From Craterostigma plantagineum (taxonomy: Eukaryota; Streptophyta; Magnoliopsida; Lamiales; Linderniaceae), in the NCBI GenBank assembly GCA_027422505.1, contig JAPQWV010000412.1:248001-312000 (forward strand): a stretch of 64,000 nt of DNA. The letters are read 5' to 3'. Of the stretch, positions 1 through 11,045 are shown one piece after another (positions within the stretch are counted from its first letter, which is position 1; each line of letters begins with the position of its first letter). The translations under genes and the position numbers were made by a program. Under the pieces are notes generated by a model. That model did no database searches. It was not told the DNA's origin and saw nothing but the letters and a program-made list of their open reading frames with translations.

Positions 1-117
1 TGGTAGGACTGACCTTGATAGGTTCTTCAGTCATTTGTTTAGCGACTTTGCGATCAGCATGTCGTAGGGCCTTCGTCGTGGCTTCATGCGCGACCATCTC
101 GTCGCTCTCCTGCGTCG

Positions 118-420
118 ACTAGTACATAATACCTAATAGGCGACGGTCGTTATAAGCAATAGGCGACGGTTTCACGGCGTCGCCTAGAGCACAGTCGCGT
201 ATAGACTGCATTTTACGCGATGGTTGTTAATCGTCGCGTATGGACAAATTTAGGCGACGGTCGTCGAAGAAACCGTCGCGTATTGCCTACTGTTACGCGA
301 CGGTTGTCCGTTAAAAACCGTCGCGTAAGGGCTATAATACGCGACGATTGTCTGGACAACAGTCGCGTAAGAATAGGCTACATGCGACGGTTTCTTTGAC
401 GACCGTCGCAGCCGGTCTTT
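118..420. repeat. CACTA subterminal repeat array, inner cluster
   Basis: About ten copies of a motif close to ACGCGACGGTT occur in both orientations, many paired as small palindromes separated by 10-20 bases. In this superfamily such arrays are binding sites for the element's TNPA-type protein. The same motif recurs at 1926-2172. Confidence 0.75.
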
Positions 421-449
421 TTTTTTAATATTTTGCTGTTTATTTGTAA

Positions 450-1116
450 AATCCCTATTAATCAATAAACCACAGCCAACAAATTTCCCAAATACAAATC
501 CAAAGCCAAGGGCATAATAGCTTCTTTGCCTCGTAAGTCGAAGTCGGAAGCTCATTACCATCAGGTAGCATGCTCGCAAATGTTTCTAAAAGGGTTGGAA
601 ACATTTGTCTGAAACACCAAATTTAGCTTTCACATTCAACAACTTGAAGACGGCAGACAATTTGGTGTATTTTGAGCATCCGTCGTACAATGGAATATTA
701 TTATCCCTAACTAGATGATCGAATATAGGAGGTCGTTCTTCATAATCCTCTTGAACATCGCGCAACATCTCCTCAATACGGTCATTGTCGTCAGATGAAT
801 TGTCAGCTACAAAATCATCGTCATCGTTAAGTGTCATTCTTGTACTAGTTCCTTCCCCCGCACAACTAGTTTCAGCGACGACAGCCTCACCATGCCATAT
901 CCAATTAGTGTACTCGGGTTTAAAACCAGTGACTATCAAATGTTCTAGAACAATATCACTACTCCACCATCTCATGTTATTACAGTTACGACACGGACAA
1001 GAAATCTTCGATTATCTCTTTTTTCTCCTATTAGTTTCCGCACATTTCATAAATTGCTCAACACCAACCAAATACTCGGCTGTTGTCCGCTTACTACACA
1101 TCCAACGTCGATCCAT
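450..1116 (-). pseudogene. TNP2-type CACTA transposase, N-terminal fragment
   Basis: Minus-strand reading from an ATG at 1116 gives MDRRWMCSKRTTAEYLVGVE, then in a shifted frame CPCRNCNN followed by MRWWSSDIVLEHLIVTGF and YTNWIWHGE. This is the transposase-associated zinc-binding region found at the start of CACTA TNP2 proteins. An acidic stretch and a segment ending MLPDGNELPTSTYEAKKLLC follow, matching the conserved block before the TNP2 catalytic domain. At least two frameshifts are visible, one in the cysteine region and one near 590, and the catalytic domain is absent. It is therefore a dead fragment inside a deletion derivative. Confidence 0.75.
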
Positions 1117-1164
1117 TCCAAATCACCTACACTATGTCAAATAAATTTATTTCAAAGGTGAAAC

Positions 1165-1660
1165 AACCTTACTTTCCAAACTAGCCCAAATCGACAACAA
1201 ATCAACCAAACCGTGACCACACCCCTAAATTCAAAACAAAAACACCCCAAATTCGTCCAATCTCAAAATAAACAACATTAGGTAACACAAAATTGCACCA
1301 AAATCCACAAAGATTAACCAAAGAGTGACCAAAAAACCTAATTTTCGGAACATAAACAACCCAAATTCGCACATCTCAAACATTAAGTATGAAACAACAT
1401 AGAATACACGAAATTGCACCTAAATCGACAAAAAATTAACCCAATTCGTGACCTAACCCTAATTTCCCGAACCTAAAACAGCCCCAATTCGCCCAATTTC
1501 GAACTCTAAGTATGAAACAACAAAGAATACACGAAATTGCACCCAAATCGACAAAAAAATCAACCCAAACCGTGACTTAACCCTAATTTCGAACCAAAAC
1601 AGCCCCAATTTCGAAATTAAAATACAAATCAACATGAACTAATCTAAAATCGACCCTATT
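1165..1660. repeat. Imperfect tandem repeats, about 120-130 bp unit
   Basis: Roughly three and a half diverged units share AAATTGCACC..AATCGACAA, then CCGTGAC, then CCTAATTTC and CCCAATTCG. They lie upstream of the TNP2 fragment inside the CACTA element and probably belong to its non-coding 5' region. No ORF of note is present. Confidence 0.6.
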
Positions 1661-1925
1661 TTCGACTAAATTAACATAAAATGGCATGCTCATCGTCAAA
1701 CTCACAGAAAAAACGAGTTAAAAGGGAAAACAAATACCTAAATCGAAGATGGGAGGGATAAATCGTCCGCCACCAATCGAGCTGCCGCGCGAAGCAGAGG
1801 GGAAATAGCCGGAATTGGAGTCGCGTAACTGGAGTCGCCGGAGAATGTCGAAAATCGTGGGGAAATCGCCTTCGTGTGTTCGGACGAAATAAAAAATAAG
1901 TGAGGGAAGAAGGTGATAAATAAAA

Positions 1926-2172
1926 CATGCGCGACGGTCGTGTCCCGTAACCGTCGCGTAAAGTAAACGCGACGGTTTTAACAAAAAACCGTCGCGTAAA
2001 GATTAATTATACGCGACGGTTTTAACTTACAACCGTCGCGTATAGCGCCAGGTGACAATACGCGACGATTGTTTTGTAATAACCGTCGCGTAAAAGTAAT
2101 AAAAGTAAAAAAAAATAATAAAATATTCCTCCGCTCCCTTTAGGCGACGTGTTTTTCACAACCGTCGCCTAT
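1926..2172. repeat. CACTA subterminal repeat array, outer cluster
   Basis: Six to eight GCGACGGT/ACCGTCGC motifs lie in inverted pairs directly inside the terminal CACTA sequence. The family is the same as the array at 118-420. Confidence 0.75.
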
Positions 2173-2206
2173 AGTGCCGTGGCTAATCACCACATCTGTA
2201 CTAGTG

Positions 2207-3260
2207 GTCTCTCCGCGCACGTCTTCTTCAGCCTGCTGGGGAGTTGGCTTCTTTCTCGTCTCTTCTCCGGCATCAACACCGTTCTCGGCTACCGTGTCGT
2301 ATTTCTCTGTGGCTTTCTCATCCGCCTCGTGGAATTTATCTGTAGCTTCGTCCGACGACGTGTGCATGGCGTCATCGACCTCGTTCTTCATCTCCTGGGC
2401 ATTCTCCGATGCCTTCACGTCGATTCCACGACTTCCTCAGGAGGTTGTCGTGGCGGCGCTTCCTCATATGCCTCGTCTTTCTCAAGCTTTGAGAGCTCCT
2501 CCTCGTAGGAATGTTCCGTTGTTGGAGTGGTGGTGGGGACTTCACGAGTGATATTTTCTTTTATCACTTCAACGGCTGCTTCAGTCGTCTTCTCTTCTTT
2601 CACGGCATTTTCGGTCTTTGGAGATTTTTTCTCCTTTTCTTCACCTGCGTCTTTCTTTGACGCTCCGCCTTCACCGTGAGTTGGCTCCTCGGCCTTTGTA
2701 TATATTTCCTCCTCTTCATCGCCATCGGCTTTCATCTTTAATGATTCGCCTTCTTCTTTTCCCGTCTCGGGTTTTAGTGGTGGTTCGGCTTTTTTCTTTT
2801 CCACCACCGGCTCAGCGTGATCTTTATCACGCTCGCTCTCCACGACACGAGCTACCTCTTCTCGTACGGGTTCGCCCTCAACGTTCTTCTCATTCTCCTT
2901 CGTCTTTGCAAGTTCGCCCAGTTATTGTGGCTGAACTTGGTCGGTGTCTTTGTACGCTTTCTCCAACAGATTCCAGGCTTCTTTGGCGTTTCCCGTTGCG
3001 CCTATCACTCTGGCACCAGTAAATTCTACTGCTTTGCGGATGACGACGAGCGCGAGACTATTTTCTATGGCAGCGACTCGCAATGTCTTTCCTTGCGGTC
3101 CCCCTTCGTATCGGGTGAATATCCATCTTCGACTATTTCCCATAAGCCTTCTGATTTCAGTAACGCTCACGTCTCGGCGCTCCACCATACGTAATTACTT
3201 TCAGTGAGTTTTGGCGGTAGTGGCATTCCAACACCTGGTAACTTCAGCATCCCCATCGGC
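2207..3260 (-). pseudogene. Ty1-copia gag relic with Lys/Glu-rich C-terminal extension
   Basis: Downstream (minus strand) of a primer-binding site and LTR, one frame reads LTESNYVWWSAET, a stop, then GLWEIVEDGYSPDTKGDRKE: the N-terminus of copia gag. A shifted frame continues with LALVVIRKAV and NAKEAWNLLEKAYKDTDQVQ, the UBN2-type gag core, then a TAA at 2922-2924. The same frame then runs about 170 residues almost wholly of Lys, Glu, Pro and Ala (for example VVEKKKAEPPLKPETGKEEG). After a one-base shift near 2416 it continues as KASENAQEMKNEVDDAMHTS. A normal copia gag would have a CCHC knuckle here; I see none. The tail resembles LEA-like disordered proteins. The CACTA element cuts it off at 2206. 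Confidence 0.6.
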
Positions 3261-3311
3261 TCTGTCGGCTTCGAGCACACCATCGGCTCTGTCTGCTTCG
3301 CTAGCACCTTC

Positions 3312-3325
3312 GGCTCTGATACCAA
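3312..3325 (-). other. Primer-binding site (initiator-Met tRNA type)
   Basis: Reads TTGGTATCAGAGCC on the minus strand, directly inside the LTR end at 3328. This is the usual copia PBS and orients the element to the minus strand. Confidence 0.75.
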
Positions 3326-3327
3326 TT

Positions 3328-3839
3328 TGTTGTTTTATATTTTGTAGATGTGAGGATCGAATGAAGAGAGGAACGATTTCTTTTCAGACAGAGGAACAAC
3401 ACCTTTTTTGTATTTCAGATACAAACATACAAGACAACAAAATTTTCTTTTTTTTATGAACCTCACGTTCTCTTTCTCTCTATTCACTCAATATGGCACT
3501 TTGTGCCTTTCTCTCTTTTACACTCAGCACTCACCCACTCACACTCCAAATACATGCACACACTACATATATATAGATGTAAATTGATAAGAGAAGACAA
3601 ATGAGATATCTAACTAGAGCATGCGTTTCTTTTTTTTCGGCTGTAGCATACTTCTTTTGACCCCTTTTTTCCTTATTTTCCTCTTTTGGTCTTCCTTGGC
3701 TAGCCTCTAACCATGCGTGTGTTTTTCTATTTTTCCATTGACTTGTAGTTTGTTGTTTTTGTATGCTTAGTCTTCCTTTGCTGCTACTTGTGTGGCTTCA
3801 TATATTTTTATGCTTTTCTGACTTTGAGATTAGCCAACA
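3328..3839 (-). repeat. Ty1-copia LTR (5' LTR of the gag relic)
   Basis: 512 bp bounded by TGTTG and CAACA, with the PBS immediately outside the left boundary. It holds CT-rich and TATA-like tracts. No partner LTR is in the window, so the rest of the element was lost or lies beyond the CACTA insertion. Confidence 0.65.
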
Positions 3840-4800
3840 GAAATGTGCTCATAGCTTGGGTTGGAGATGAAAATTTCATAGTGTTGCTTAGCTTTTGGAC
3901 TCGGTTGCAGCAACCATATGTGCCATAAGAGGGAATTTTTCGCAGACATCAATGAGCAATTTGCTCATAATGTTAAGTTAGGCAGAAACGCAACCTTGAT
4001 GGTGAAAGGAAATGTGCGGTTGCAAATTGGTAATCAAATATAGTTAAAAGCTGAAGTTTTTTATGTGCCTGATTTGAAGAACAATTGCTCAGTTTTGATA
4101 AACTTCAAGAGAAGGGTTTACCTGTGCTTATACAACACTAGTGCAAGGTTATTATCCTGATAGGGGTGTTTATCATGAAATATGTGATGTCCTCTAATCG
4201 TTTGTTCGAAGTAGTTTTAGATGACACGGGCTACATCAATGCCAAGCCACTCACTACACCAATTAATCCTAGTGAGAAAATCTCTGCAGATGATGGTGAT
4301 CTTCTCCTCGACCCTTTTAAATACAGGAGGCTAATTGGGCGCCTACTCTACCTAACCTTCACTCGCCCATATATTACTTTTGCTGTCCATAAGTTGAGTC
4401 AGTACGTCTCTGCTCCAAGGACAGAGATGGTTCTTCATGCCCAGCTTGATGGATGTCTGGTGCAGAAATTGAAGCACGACATCTTCAGTCCCAGGCTGTT
4501 GAGTGGTTGGTACAGGACACAGGTGCTGTGTCTCTAGCATTTGGTACAACTTGCTTCAATGCAATTACTGAAGATGTCGGTCAATTATGGCCTTGCGCTA
4601 ATGGAATCAATAACGCCCCGCAACAGAATGAAATTGTAGCGGGTTTGCCACAGTATATGAAACGATCACGAATATCCAAGGAATGTATGTATGGGAAGCA
4701 ACAACGAGACCCGTTTTCAAAGATGAGTGCTTGGAGAACTGATTAAACCTTGCAATTGATTCGCTCTGATTTACGTGGTCCAATGCCAATTCAACCAATT
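3840..4800 (+). pseudogene. Scrambled Ty1-copia pol relic
   Basis: Three copia segments lie on the plus strand in an abnormal order. 3890-4160 encodes the protease/post-protease region (NHMCHKREFFADINEQFAHN, VFYVPDLKNN). 4215-4450 encodes the end of reverse transcriptase leading into RNase H (YRRLIGRLLYLTFTRPYITF). 4500-4790 encodes the GAG-pre-integrase zinc-binding region (LPQYMKRSRISKECMYGKQQ, FSKMSAWR, then a break and LQLIRSDLRGPMP). The normal order is protease, GAG-pre-integrase, integrase, RT, RNase H, so the pieces have been rearranged. Several stops and shifts are present. Confidence 0.65.
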
Positions 4801-4925
4801 TCATAAATTTTATTTCCCTATAATGTCACATCTATATATTACAGGACTGAAAAAATTAATTAACCCTATTTCAAGTATATGAGGCAATCATGAGTAGGAA
4901 ATTACATCTTTAAAAGTGGTCTTTT

Positions 4926-4964
<39 letters not shown>

Positions 4965-4983
4965 CAGGAGAGGAGAGGAGAGG

Positions 4984-5034
<51 letters not shown>

Positions 5035-6129
5035 TCTTTCTACCAAAATTTCCCCCCTCAACCGGAACTTAACCTTCTTACTTTACGAAATGAGATATAG
5101 CCCAAGCGAAAAGCAAATAATAATAGGGAGCTCCTAAACCTCATTATTGGAGGTGTGGGAGGAGGGATGCACGGTTATTGGTATTAGGAATATGTGAGAT
5201 GGTTATGGATATCAAAGTTCTTGGTGAATTTAGATTGTCAATCTCATACATAATTGGATGGCGGATAATGCTACATATAGATATATGCCATGAACCAGTG
5301 GCGGATCCACCTTATCGAGCACTTCTCCTGTCGGTATGTAAATGAATGGTAATACACATAGTCTACAATAATTAAAGAATCAAAATGTGATCGAACCTTT
5401 AGCTATTGCTATATACGAAGATATCAAATCAACTTGAGCTATCCCTAAAAAATCTCAAGGGGGTACAAAGACATTTCGTTTTTCGATCTTACCATGATAA
5501 TTAGCTGGTATTGCATGAAAAAAACTATGTCGAAAGTTAATTTTTTTGAAAACAAAAAAGAAGAAAGTCATGGAAATGACAAAACTCAAACTCCAAGAAC
5601 TCGTCTTATTGCCCTTTAAAAGTGCTGCAAAATATCAATCTCGTAATTCCAAGACCAACATAACATCATAATCAGCTCAACAATGTCATCGTAATCCTAA
5701 AGCAGATGAACATAATATATATATATATATATATATAATGACTTATATTATTTCATGTTATTTTCCTTCTCACTTGTTTGTCACGTGGTTCGATTTTTAG
5801 GGTTTTTAAACAAATGGAATTTTGAGCCAAATCCAATTATATTTCCCGTTTTAGATGTCAGACTTCATACAATGCAATACTAACATAAGAAAAATGTATT
5901 CTTCAATTGAGTTTCAAACTAGAACTGATTAAGTACGTACAGAGCAGAGCATTTATATGTTAGTCACATTTACATGTTTTGTATTCAATTTGTGATGACA
6001 ACTATCAAAATCAAAGCATTCCTTAGTTATGGCATTGTTAAAATCTAAAATGCAAAGACGCACGCACACGCATAATAAGTCGATACATATATTTCGATCT
6101 TCGATATTTTCACGATAAAAAACTCGTAG
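4801..6129. other. Non-genic AT-rich interval
   Basis: No coding region or clear element was recognised. It contains the AG microsatellite at 4927-5033 and a TA tract at 5717-5739. Confidence 0.5.
4927..5033. repeat. (AG)n / GGAGA microsatellite
   Basis: About 107 bases of almost pure AG dinucleotides with a central patch of GGAGA pentamers. The ORF across it is an artefact of low complexity. Confidence 0.95.
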
Positions 6130-6139
6130 CACCTACTTG

Positions 6140-6405
6140 GCGAGAATTACAGAAATAATGTTATTTTGAGAATTGAATTACAAAACTAGTTGAGTTTTTA
6201 AACATATTACAAAACAAATCAACTTTTTAATTCTAACTATTTTTATTTTCATTTTAACCACGAAAATATATGAAATTACAAATTTTCACTTATTAGCTTC
6301 AAATAGCACAACACTTGTTAATAATTAAATTTTTACGCCAAGGGATTTTAACTTAATATATTACTAAAAGAAATAATCAAAAAATAAAATTACTTGGCGT
6401 GACTG
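6140..6405. repeat. MULE left TIR
   Basis: Reverse complement of the right TIR with scattered substitutions and one indel of about 25 bp near 6290. It shares the run TAATGTTATTTTGAGAATTG. Confidence 0.85.
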
Positions 6406-6970
6406 TGACCTACCCCTCCCACGTGAATTCGATATCTATGAATATGATCGATCAATTTATTCCCTTGCCTTGGTTCATAGAAACACAATAGAATTCCTTC
6501 TACAACTATATTAAGCAAAAATATTGTTTAAACCAATATATTGATTAAAGAATAAGTTAAAAGAAAAATAAATAACTAGACAATGAACTCGTACTATCAA
6601 CATTTATAAAAATCCGTACTATTAAAATTTATAAAATTCATAAACACTGAAATAAGCAATATATGAAAAAACAATTTCTAGATAAACTGTCATGGCAAAT
6701 CATCATTGTTTTTCCTTGAATGTTTCATGTGACGGTCCATTTCCCATGGATATCGCCGTGTTCGCTTTCGTCCGACTTTTCTCTCTGGACGTAAATAAGG
6801 ATTGTGCACCAGATGAAAAGGAGGTTTCCAACGTGACTCTTCTAATTGACACTCAAAGTGATATGAATATGTTGCCTCCAATATTTCAATTCCAAATCAT
6901 TTGGAACATATTCACATGGATCAACTTTAAAATACTTGCAAACCTAAAAGAACATAGAGCAACAAAGAAT

Positions 6971-7232
6971 ACTCCCCCCGTCCCGCTAATTTTATCACAT
7001 TTTCCATTTCAGGCGTCCCAATAATCTTATCACCTTTCCTTTTTGGGTAAGAAATTAAACATCATTTTAAATGTAATTGGAGGAAAAAGTAAATGGTGGG
7101 AATAATTAGGAAAAGTTTATAAATTTAAACAACTTGTTTATGTCTAACCCATTGTACTATATTATTATAATAATGCCACCTTAATTTTCGTGCCCAGCAA
7201 CTTATGTTATAAAGTTGTTGGGACAGAGGGAG
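6971..7232. mobile_element. Stowaway-type MITE (copy A)
   Basis: 262 bp with TIRs CTCCCCCCGTCCC / GGGACAGAGGGAG and TA target duplications at 6969-6970 and 7233-7234. It shares its interior with the copy at 32154-32395 (CTAATTTTATCACA, CCACCTTAATTT). It sits within the last intron of the MULE transposase. Confidence 0.9.
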
Positions 7233-7299
7233 TAATAATAACAACAACGATGATGATGATGATAATAATACTAATAATGACAACAACAACAACAATATC

Positions 7300-7331
<32 letters not shown>

Positions 7332-7332
7332 C
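7233..7332. repeat. (AAT)n-rich microsatellite
   Basis: TAA/GAT/CAA trinucleotide tracts end in a pure ATA run. The tract lies between the MITE and the SWIM exon, inside the intron. Confidence 0.9.
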
Positions 7333-9265
7333 ACTTAGATACCTGCATTGCATGTGAGCATGAAATCTTGTAAACTAACCACTTGCGACATGAACAAGAA
7401 CGATCTTTGAGATTGACATGGTGAACATTAGGGCGACGACTTGGTTTACCCAGGGTAATAACAGCCACCGTCCTAGTAACCGTGTTGTATGTGCGAACTG
7501 AATGTTTTGTAGCTCTTTTATCCCAACGACTATATTGATGATGGACTTTTTCAGGCCATAAATGTCGTTCTTGTTTCAAGCGATCTATCTCTCTCCGATG
7601 TTCTTGAAAGTAGTTAGACAACGCAAAAAAGTGGCTTGTGCAATAGCTGTGGGAGGTAGCTGACGAGCGCCCCTTAGTACACTATTCATGATCTCTGACC
7701 AATTTGATGTTGCTGACCTGTACCTATACTATCAATTAGTAAATATATCAATATATATGAAAAAATATAGATATAACTTGCGCCACCATTATAAGCAAAG
7801 GTCCATCGTTCTGGATCTATCTCTTTGAACCATTGATATGCTCCAGCGTTAATTTTTTGAATGTTCTCCATGATGCTATTAAACTTGTCTACGTCTTTTA
7901 CATACGCAGCTGACCACGCCATGTTCTTCAAAAGAGAACTTTTGTATTTGTCCATGAAATTTGACATTACATGACGCATACAAAATCTATAGCAGCCCTC
8001 TGGTTCAGAGAAGGCAGGGAGGTATGGTAGAGCTCCTACCAAGCCAGAACCTCAATCAGATATCAAACACATCTTTCGTTGCCCTTGAATAATATGCGTA
8101 CTAAGGAGATAAAGAAACCAATGCTTTTGATTCCTCATCTACTAAAGCAAAAGCTAATGGCAAAATATGACCACCCATATCAAGAGCAGTAGCAATTAAT
8201 AGTTTGCATTCAGTTTGATTGCAAGTGGGTCGCATCAACTGTAATAACGGGCCGACAGTGCTTGTACGCATCAATACACGGACCGAAAGCCCAAAACACA
8301 TAATTCATCATATAATCTCCATTCTCAAGAGGTATATTGTCATATTTGACATTAGTTTCTGCATAAAATTTAAGAATATCGTCAGAGAATAATAAAATCA
8401 CGTAATAATAAATATATATGATAATTATACTAACACTAATAAATGATATAATACCTGGATTTTTATGTTGTACTGCTTGAAGAAAAAGCCGGAAATTTTG
8501 GAACAGACGTTTCCCATGTGCCATATATTTCCTGAACGGCTACATTTACTGCTCGTCGAGCTTTGCTGCTCTTAATATCAAAACTGAACTTATTTTAATC
8601 AGTCTACGAACCTCGGCAATAGTGATGGCAGGATCTCCCTTAATATCACTAAGTATTTCAGAGGATCTCACGCTTATGTTCTTATGCTCCAAAGATAAAT
8701 TGCTACTAATATAGCATTTGTGCTCCCTTTCGTACATAGAGACCTTCCACATTTGTGATTTTTTCTTCAATATACCTCTTATTCTCCAATCGCAAGGCCG
8801 TATACATTTTTCTTGTGGACATCGCACCTCTCACACTTTTTGAGTACTAGTTTTCACAATAAACGACCTTCTAGTTACTTCTATACAATATCTTTAAACT
8901 GCCAACTGAAGATCATCTTTTGAGTCAAAGCATGTAGTTTTATCAAATAAATACCCATCCTTACCGTTGTCATCTTTGTTTGGAGTGCCAACGGAATCTG
9001 CTAATATGGGAGGCACATAAGATGTAAATAAGTTTCTTGGGTTCCACGATGGATGATTATCTATAGAAGCATCTATAGGTGTCTCAAGTTGTGGCTCATT
9101 TTCAAACTGATCGTCAACGGAAATTTCTGAATGAGCACTGCCTATAGTGAACAAAGTCTTAAAAAAATAAAGTAAAAAAAGGCTGAAAATTAATAAAACC
9201 CAAAATAGGAATCTCTTTCACGGAAACCTCTTCAACGTACATGTTTAACCCCGTTGCATTTCGCT

Positions 9266-10043
9266 CAGTGTTTTAAAAAGCGTATAGCGTATCACGTCGC
9301 ATTTTGGTTCCAACAGCGCGTAGCGTAAATAGCGTAGCGCATTGCGTAAGTATTTCGGGCAGTCCACTTATAATATAAAAATTATAATATATGAATTAAT
9401 TATAAAAAATAGAGTTGTTAAACTAACTATGATGATATTAATTCTCATTCAGTTTAAAAAAATTATCATAAGATCAAATAAGTTATTTAAATATACTAAA
9501 CAATAAGTAAGTTTCTGGAAAAAATAACGATAATTACAATAAAAGAATGAATAAATATTAAGGTAAATAATAAATAAAGAAAAGATAAAAGAAAATCCCT
9601 AAATGAAATTTATTTCTTTTGCTACCCAGCACTACGCTTCTCTTTTCAATGCAATTATAATTTAATGGATTAATTTAACAAAGTTTATGCACATCATATT
9701 TTAATGGACTTCTTATGGATATTGAAAAATATAAGATATGCATGTAATTTTGATCTCCGTTAAATAAAGAATAAATTAGAAAAAATTATTTTATTTTTAT
9801 CATAAAATTACATTAAATAATCATTTTTTTATGATTTGGTGGAGTTTGAAAAATTTAAAAAAAAACAAAATGAATATATTTAGCTAATAGTCTTATCACT
9901 AAACGACATGGCCACTGTCTCTCTTCCTCGTACTAATACAATATAAATTCCGTACGCTTTTTCGGTACGCATCATCACGTTTCTATCTAAATTTGCGCTT
10001 TAGCGCGCGTTGCGCGCGCAATAACCCGCTTTTTAAAACACTG
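9266..10043. mobile_element. hAT-like non-autonomous element in the MULE transposase
   Basis: 778 bp with 17-bp TIRs CAGTGTTTTAAAAAGCG and CGCTTTTTAAAACACTG. It is flanked by 8-bp direct repeats ATTTCGCT (9258-9265) and ATTCCGCT (10044-10051), which differ at one base. An 8-bp TSD and a CAGTG-type end are hAT features. Subterminal GCGTAGCG-like motifs occur at both ends. It has no ORF, and it splits the first coding exon of the transposase. Confidence 0.88.
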
Positions 10044-10799
10044 ATTCCGCTGCGTATCAAAGATATAAGTAAGCAAGCCATCACTATCTATGGCGTGGAA
10101 AAAAGAACCAACCCGATTTGTATCATCTATTGCCATATACTACGCGAACACGTTCAATAAACTGTCATGCACTCCGCTAATTTCTCGTAATTGAGTTAAC
10201 AGTGTATAAAATATATATCGTGTGGAAATACTCTACTATCTTTTGGAGCTTGACCATAAACTGTGTGATTATCAATTGTGGTTAATTTATCACCCCAATA
10301 TAGTGTCACAGTAACTGGATTCGACATAGTTCCTGCAAATCGAAATCTGAAATTTTAGAACAATGCAGTTAAAAATATACAGTAATCAATTAACATCACA
10401 TCATGAAGTTCAACCAGCCTTCCATTAATATCATAGCTAATGTGAGTCAAAGACAAATAACAGAATTAAAATTAGGTTTTCAGTATTCCATTAAATTCAT
10501 CGAGCCTTCCATTACAATCATAATTTTGCAAGTCGAATATATTACCGGTGAATTGCAACATGTGTGAATAATTGATAATTAAATTGAATGACAAACTACA
10601 TGATGAATCGATCAATCAAAGAGTGGACTTGCAGTACAAACGTGATAAGCTTGGAAACCAAAACTAATTACAGTCTTTGATAAAGCAAATCGAACAACTA
10701 CAGTAGTATAGTATCTCTTCTTACTGCCTTGAAAAGAAAGGTGGTATCTTTACTATGATCTCTTTCTATTAGCCGTCTCCAAACGTGGGTCTATGTTAG

Positions 10800-11035
10800 G
10801 TCAATAATTTTTTTGATTATTTCTTTAACTAATATATTTGAGTTAAAAGAAGTTTGGGTAAAAATTTAATTATTAACAAGTCAATAGTGAAAATTTGTAA
10901 TTTTAATTATTTTCGTGGTTAATATGAAAATAAAAATAGTTAGCTATAAAAGTTGATTAGTTTTGTAATATGTTTAAAAACTCGACTAGTTTTGTAATTC
11001 AATTCTCAAAATAACATTATTTATGTAATTCTCTC
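10800..11035. repeat. MULE right TIR
   Basis: Inverted partner of 6140-6405, ending GTAATTCTCTC before the TSD copy at 11036-11045. Confidence 0.85.
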
Positions 11036-11045
11036 CACCTACTTG

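Larger units (their letters stand above)
1..2206 (-). mobile_element. CACTA (En/Spm) transposon, one terminal part
   Basis: The terminus is at 2201-2206: read on the minus strand it begins CACTAGTACAGATGTGG, the canonical CACTA start. Arrays of short GCGACGGT-type subterminal repeats lie inside it, and a TNP2 transposase fragment follows. The other end lies outside the window, so the 3-bp TSD cannot be checked. The element interrupts the Lys/Glu-rich copia-related frame that starts at 2207. It is non-autonomous here because only a short N-terminal piece of TNP2 remains. Confidence 0.85.
6690..10327 (-). pseudogene. MULE transposase (MuDR type), decayed, multi-exon
   Basis: The start is the ATG at 10327 (MSNPVTVTLYWGDKLTTIDN, the N-terminal region). 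After the hAT insertion the frame resumes with an acidic region (9154-8894), the MuDR-type DNA-binding region (8827-8546; CIRPCDWRIRGILKKKSQMW) and the DDE core (VITVDATHL near 8245; KLLIATALDMGGHILPLAFA). Next come FCMRHVMSNF, a SWIM zinc finger CSCRKW..ISCSHAMQ near 7370, and a basic C-terminus ending at 6690. Introns with GT-AG ends fit at 8397-8457 and 6944-7342. Lesions include frameshifts near 8230, 8120 and 7625 and a CGA-to-TGA stop in the motif SDxGSGLVGALP near 8054. It is not functional as read. Confidence 0.85.
6140..11035 (-). mobile_element. Mutator-like element (MULE) with long TIRs and 10-bp TSD
   Basis: The ends are inverted repeats of about 240-270 bp (6140-6405 against 10800-11035) that start GNGAGAATTAC. 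They are flanked by the direct repeat CACCTACTTG at 6130-6139 and 11036-11045. Long TIRs with an 8-11 bp TSD are diagnostic of MULEs. Inside lies a decayed MuDR-type transposase on the minus strand. Two later insertions are nested: a Stowaway MITE at 6971-7232 and a hAT-like element at 9266-10043. Without them the element is about 3.9 kb, a normal size for an autonomous MULE. Confidence 0.88.

Noticed and set aside
120..420. Regular GCGACGGT repeats could be taken for a CRISPR-like or satellite array
   Set aside because: Spacing is irregular, orientation alternates and a CACTA terminus lies at 2206; they are subterminal transposon repeats in a plant genome.
2149..2551. Plus-strand ORFs of about 120 codons over the Lys/Glu-rich region
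   Set aside because: They are complementary readings of the minus-strand frame and cross the CACTA boundary.
4916..5137. ORF rich in Arg-Glu dipeptides
   Set aside because: Translation of an AG microsatellite.
7125..7334. ORF with poly-Ile/Leu/Ser
   Set aside because: Translation of the (AAT)n microsatellite and MITE end.
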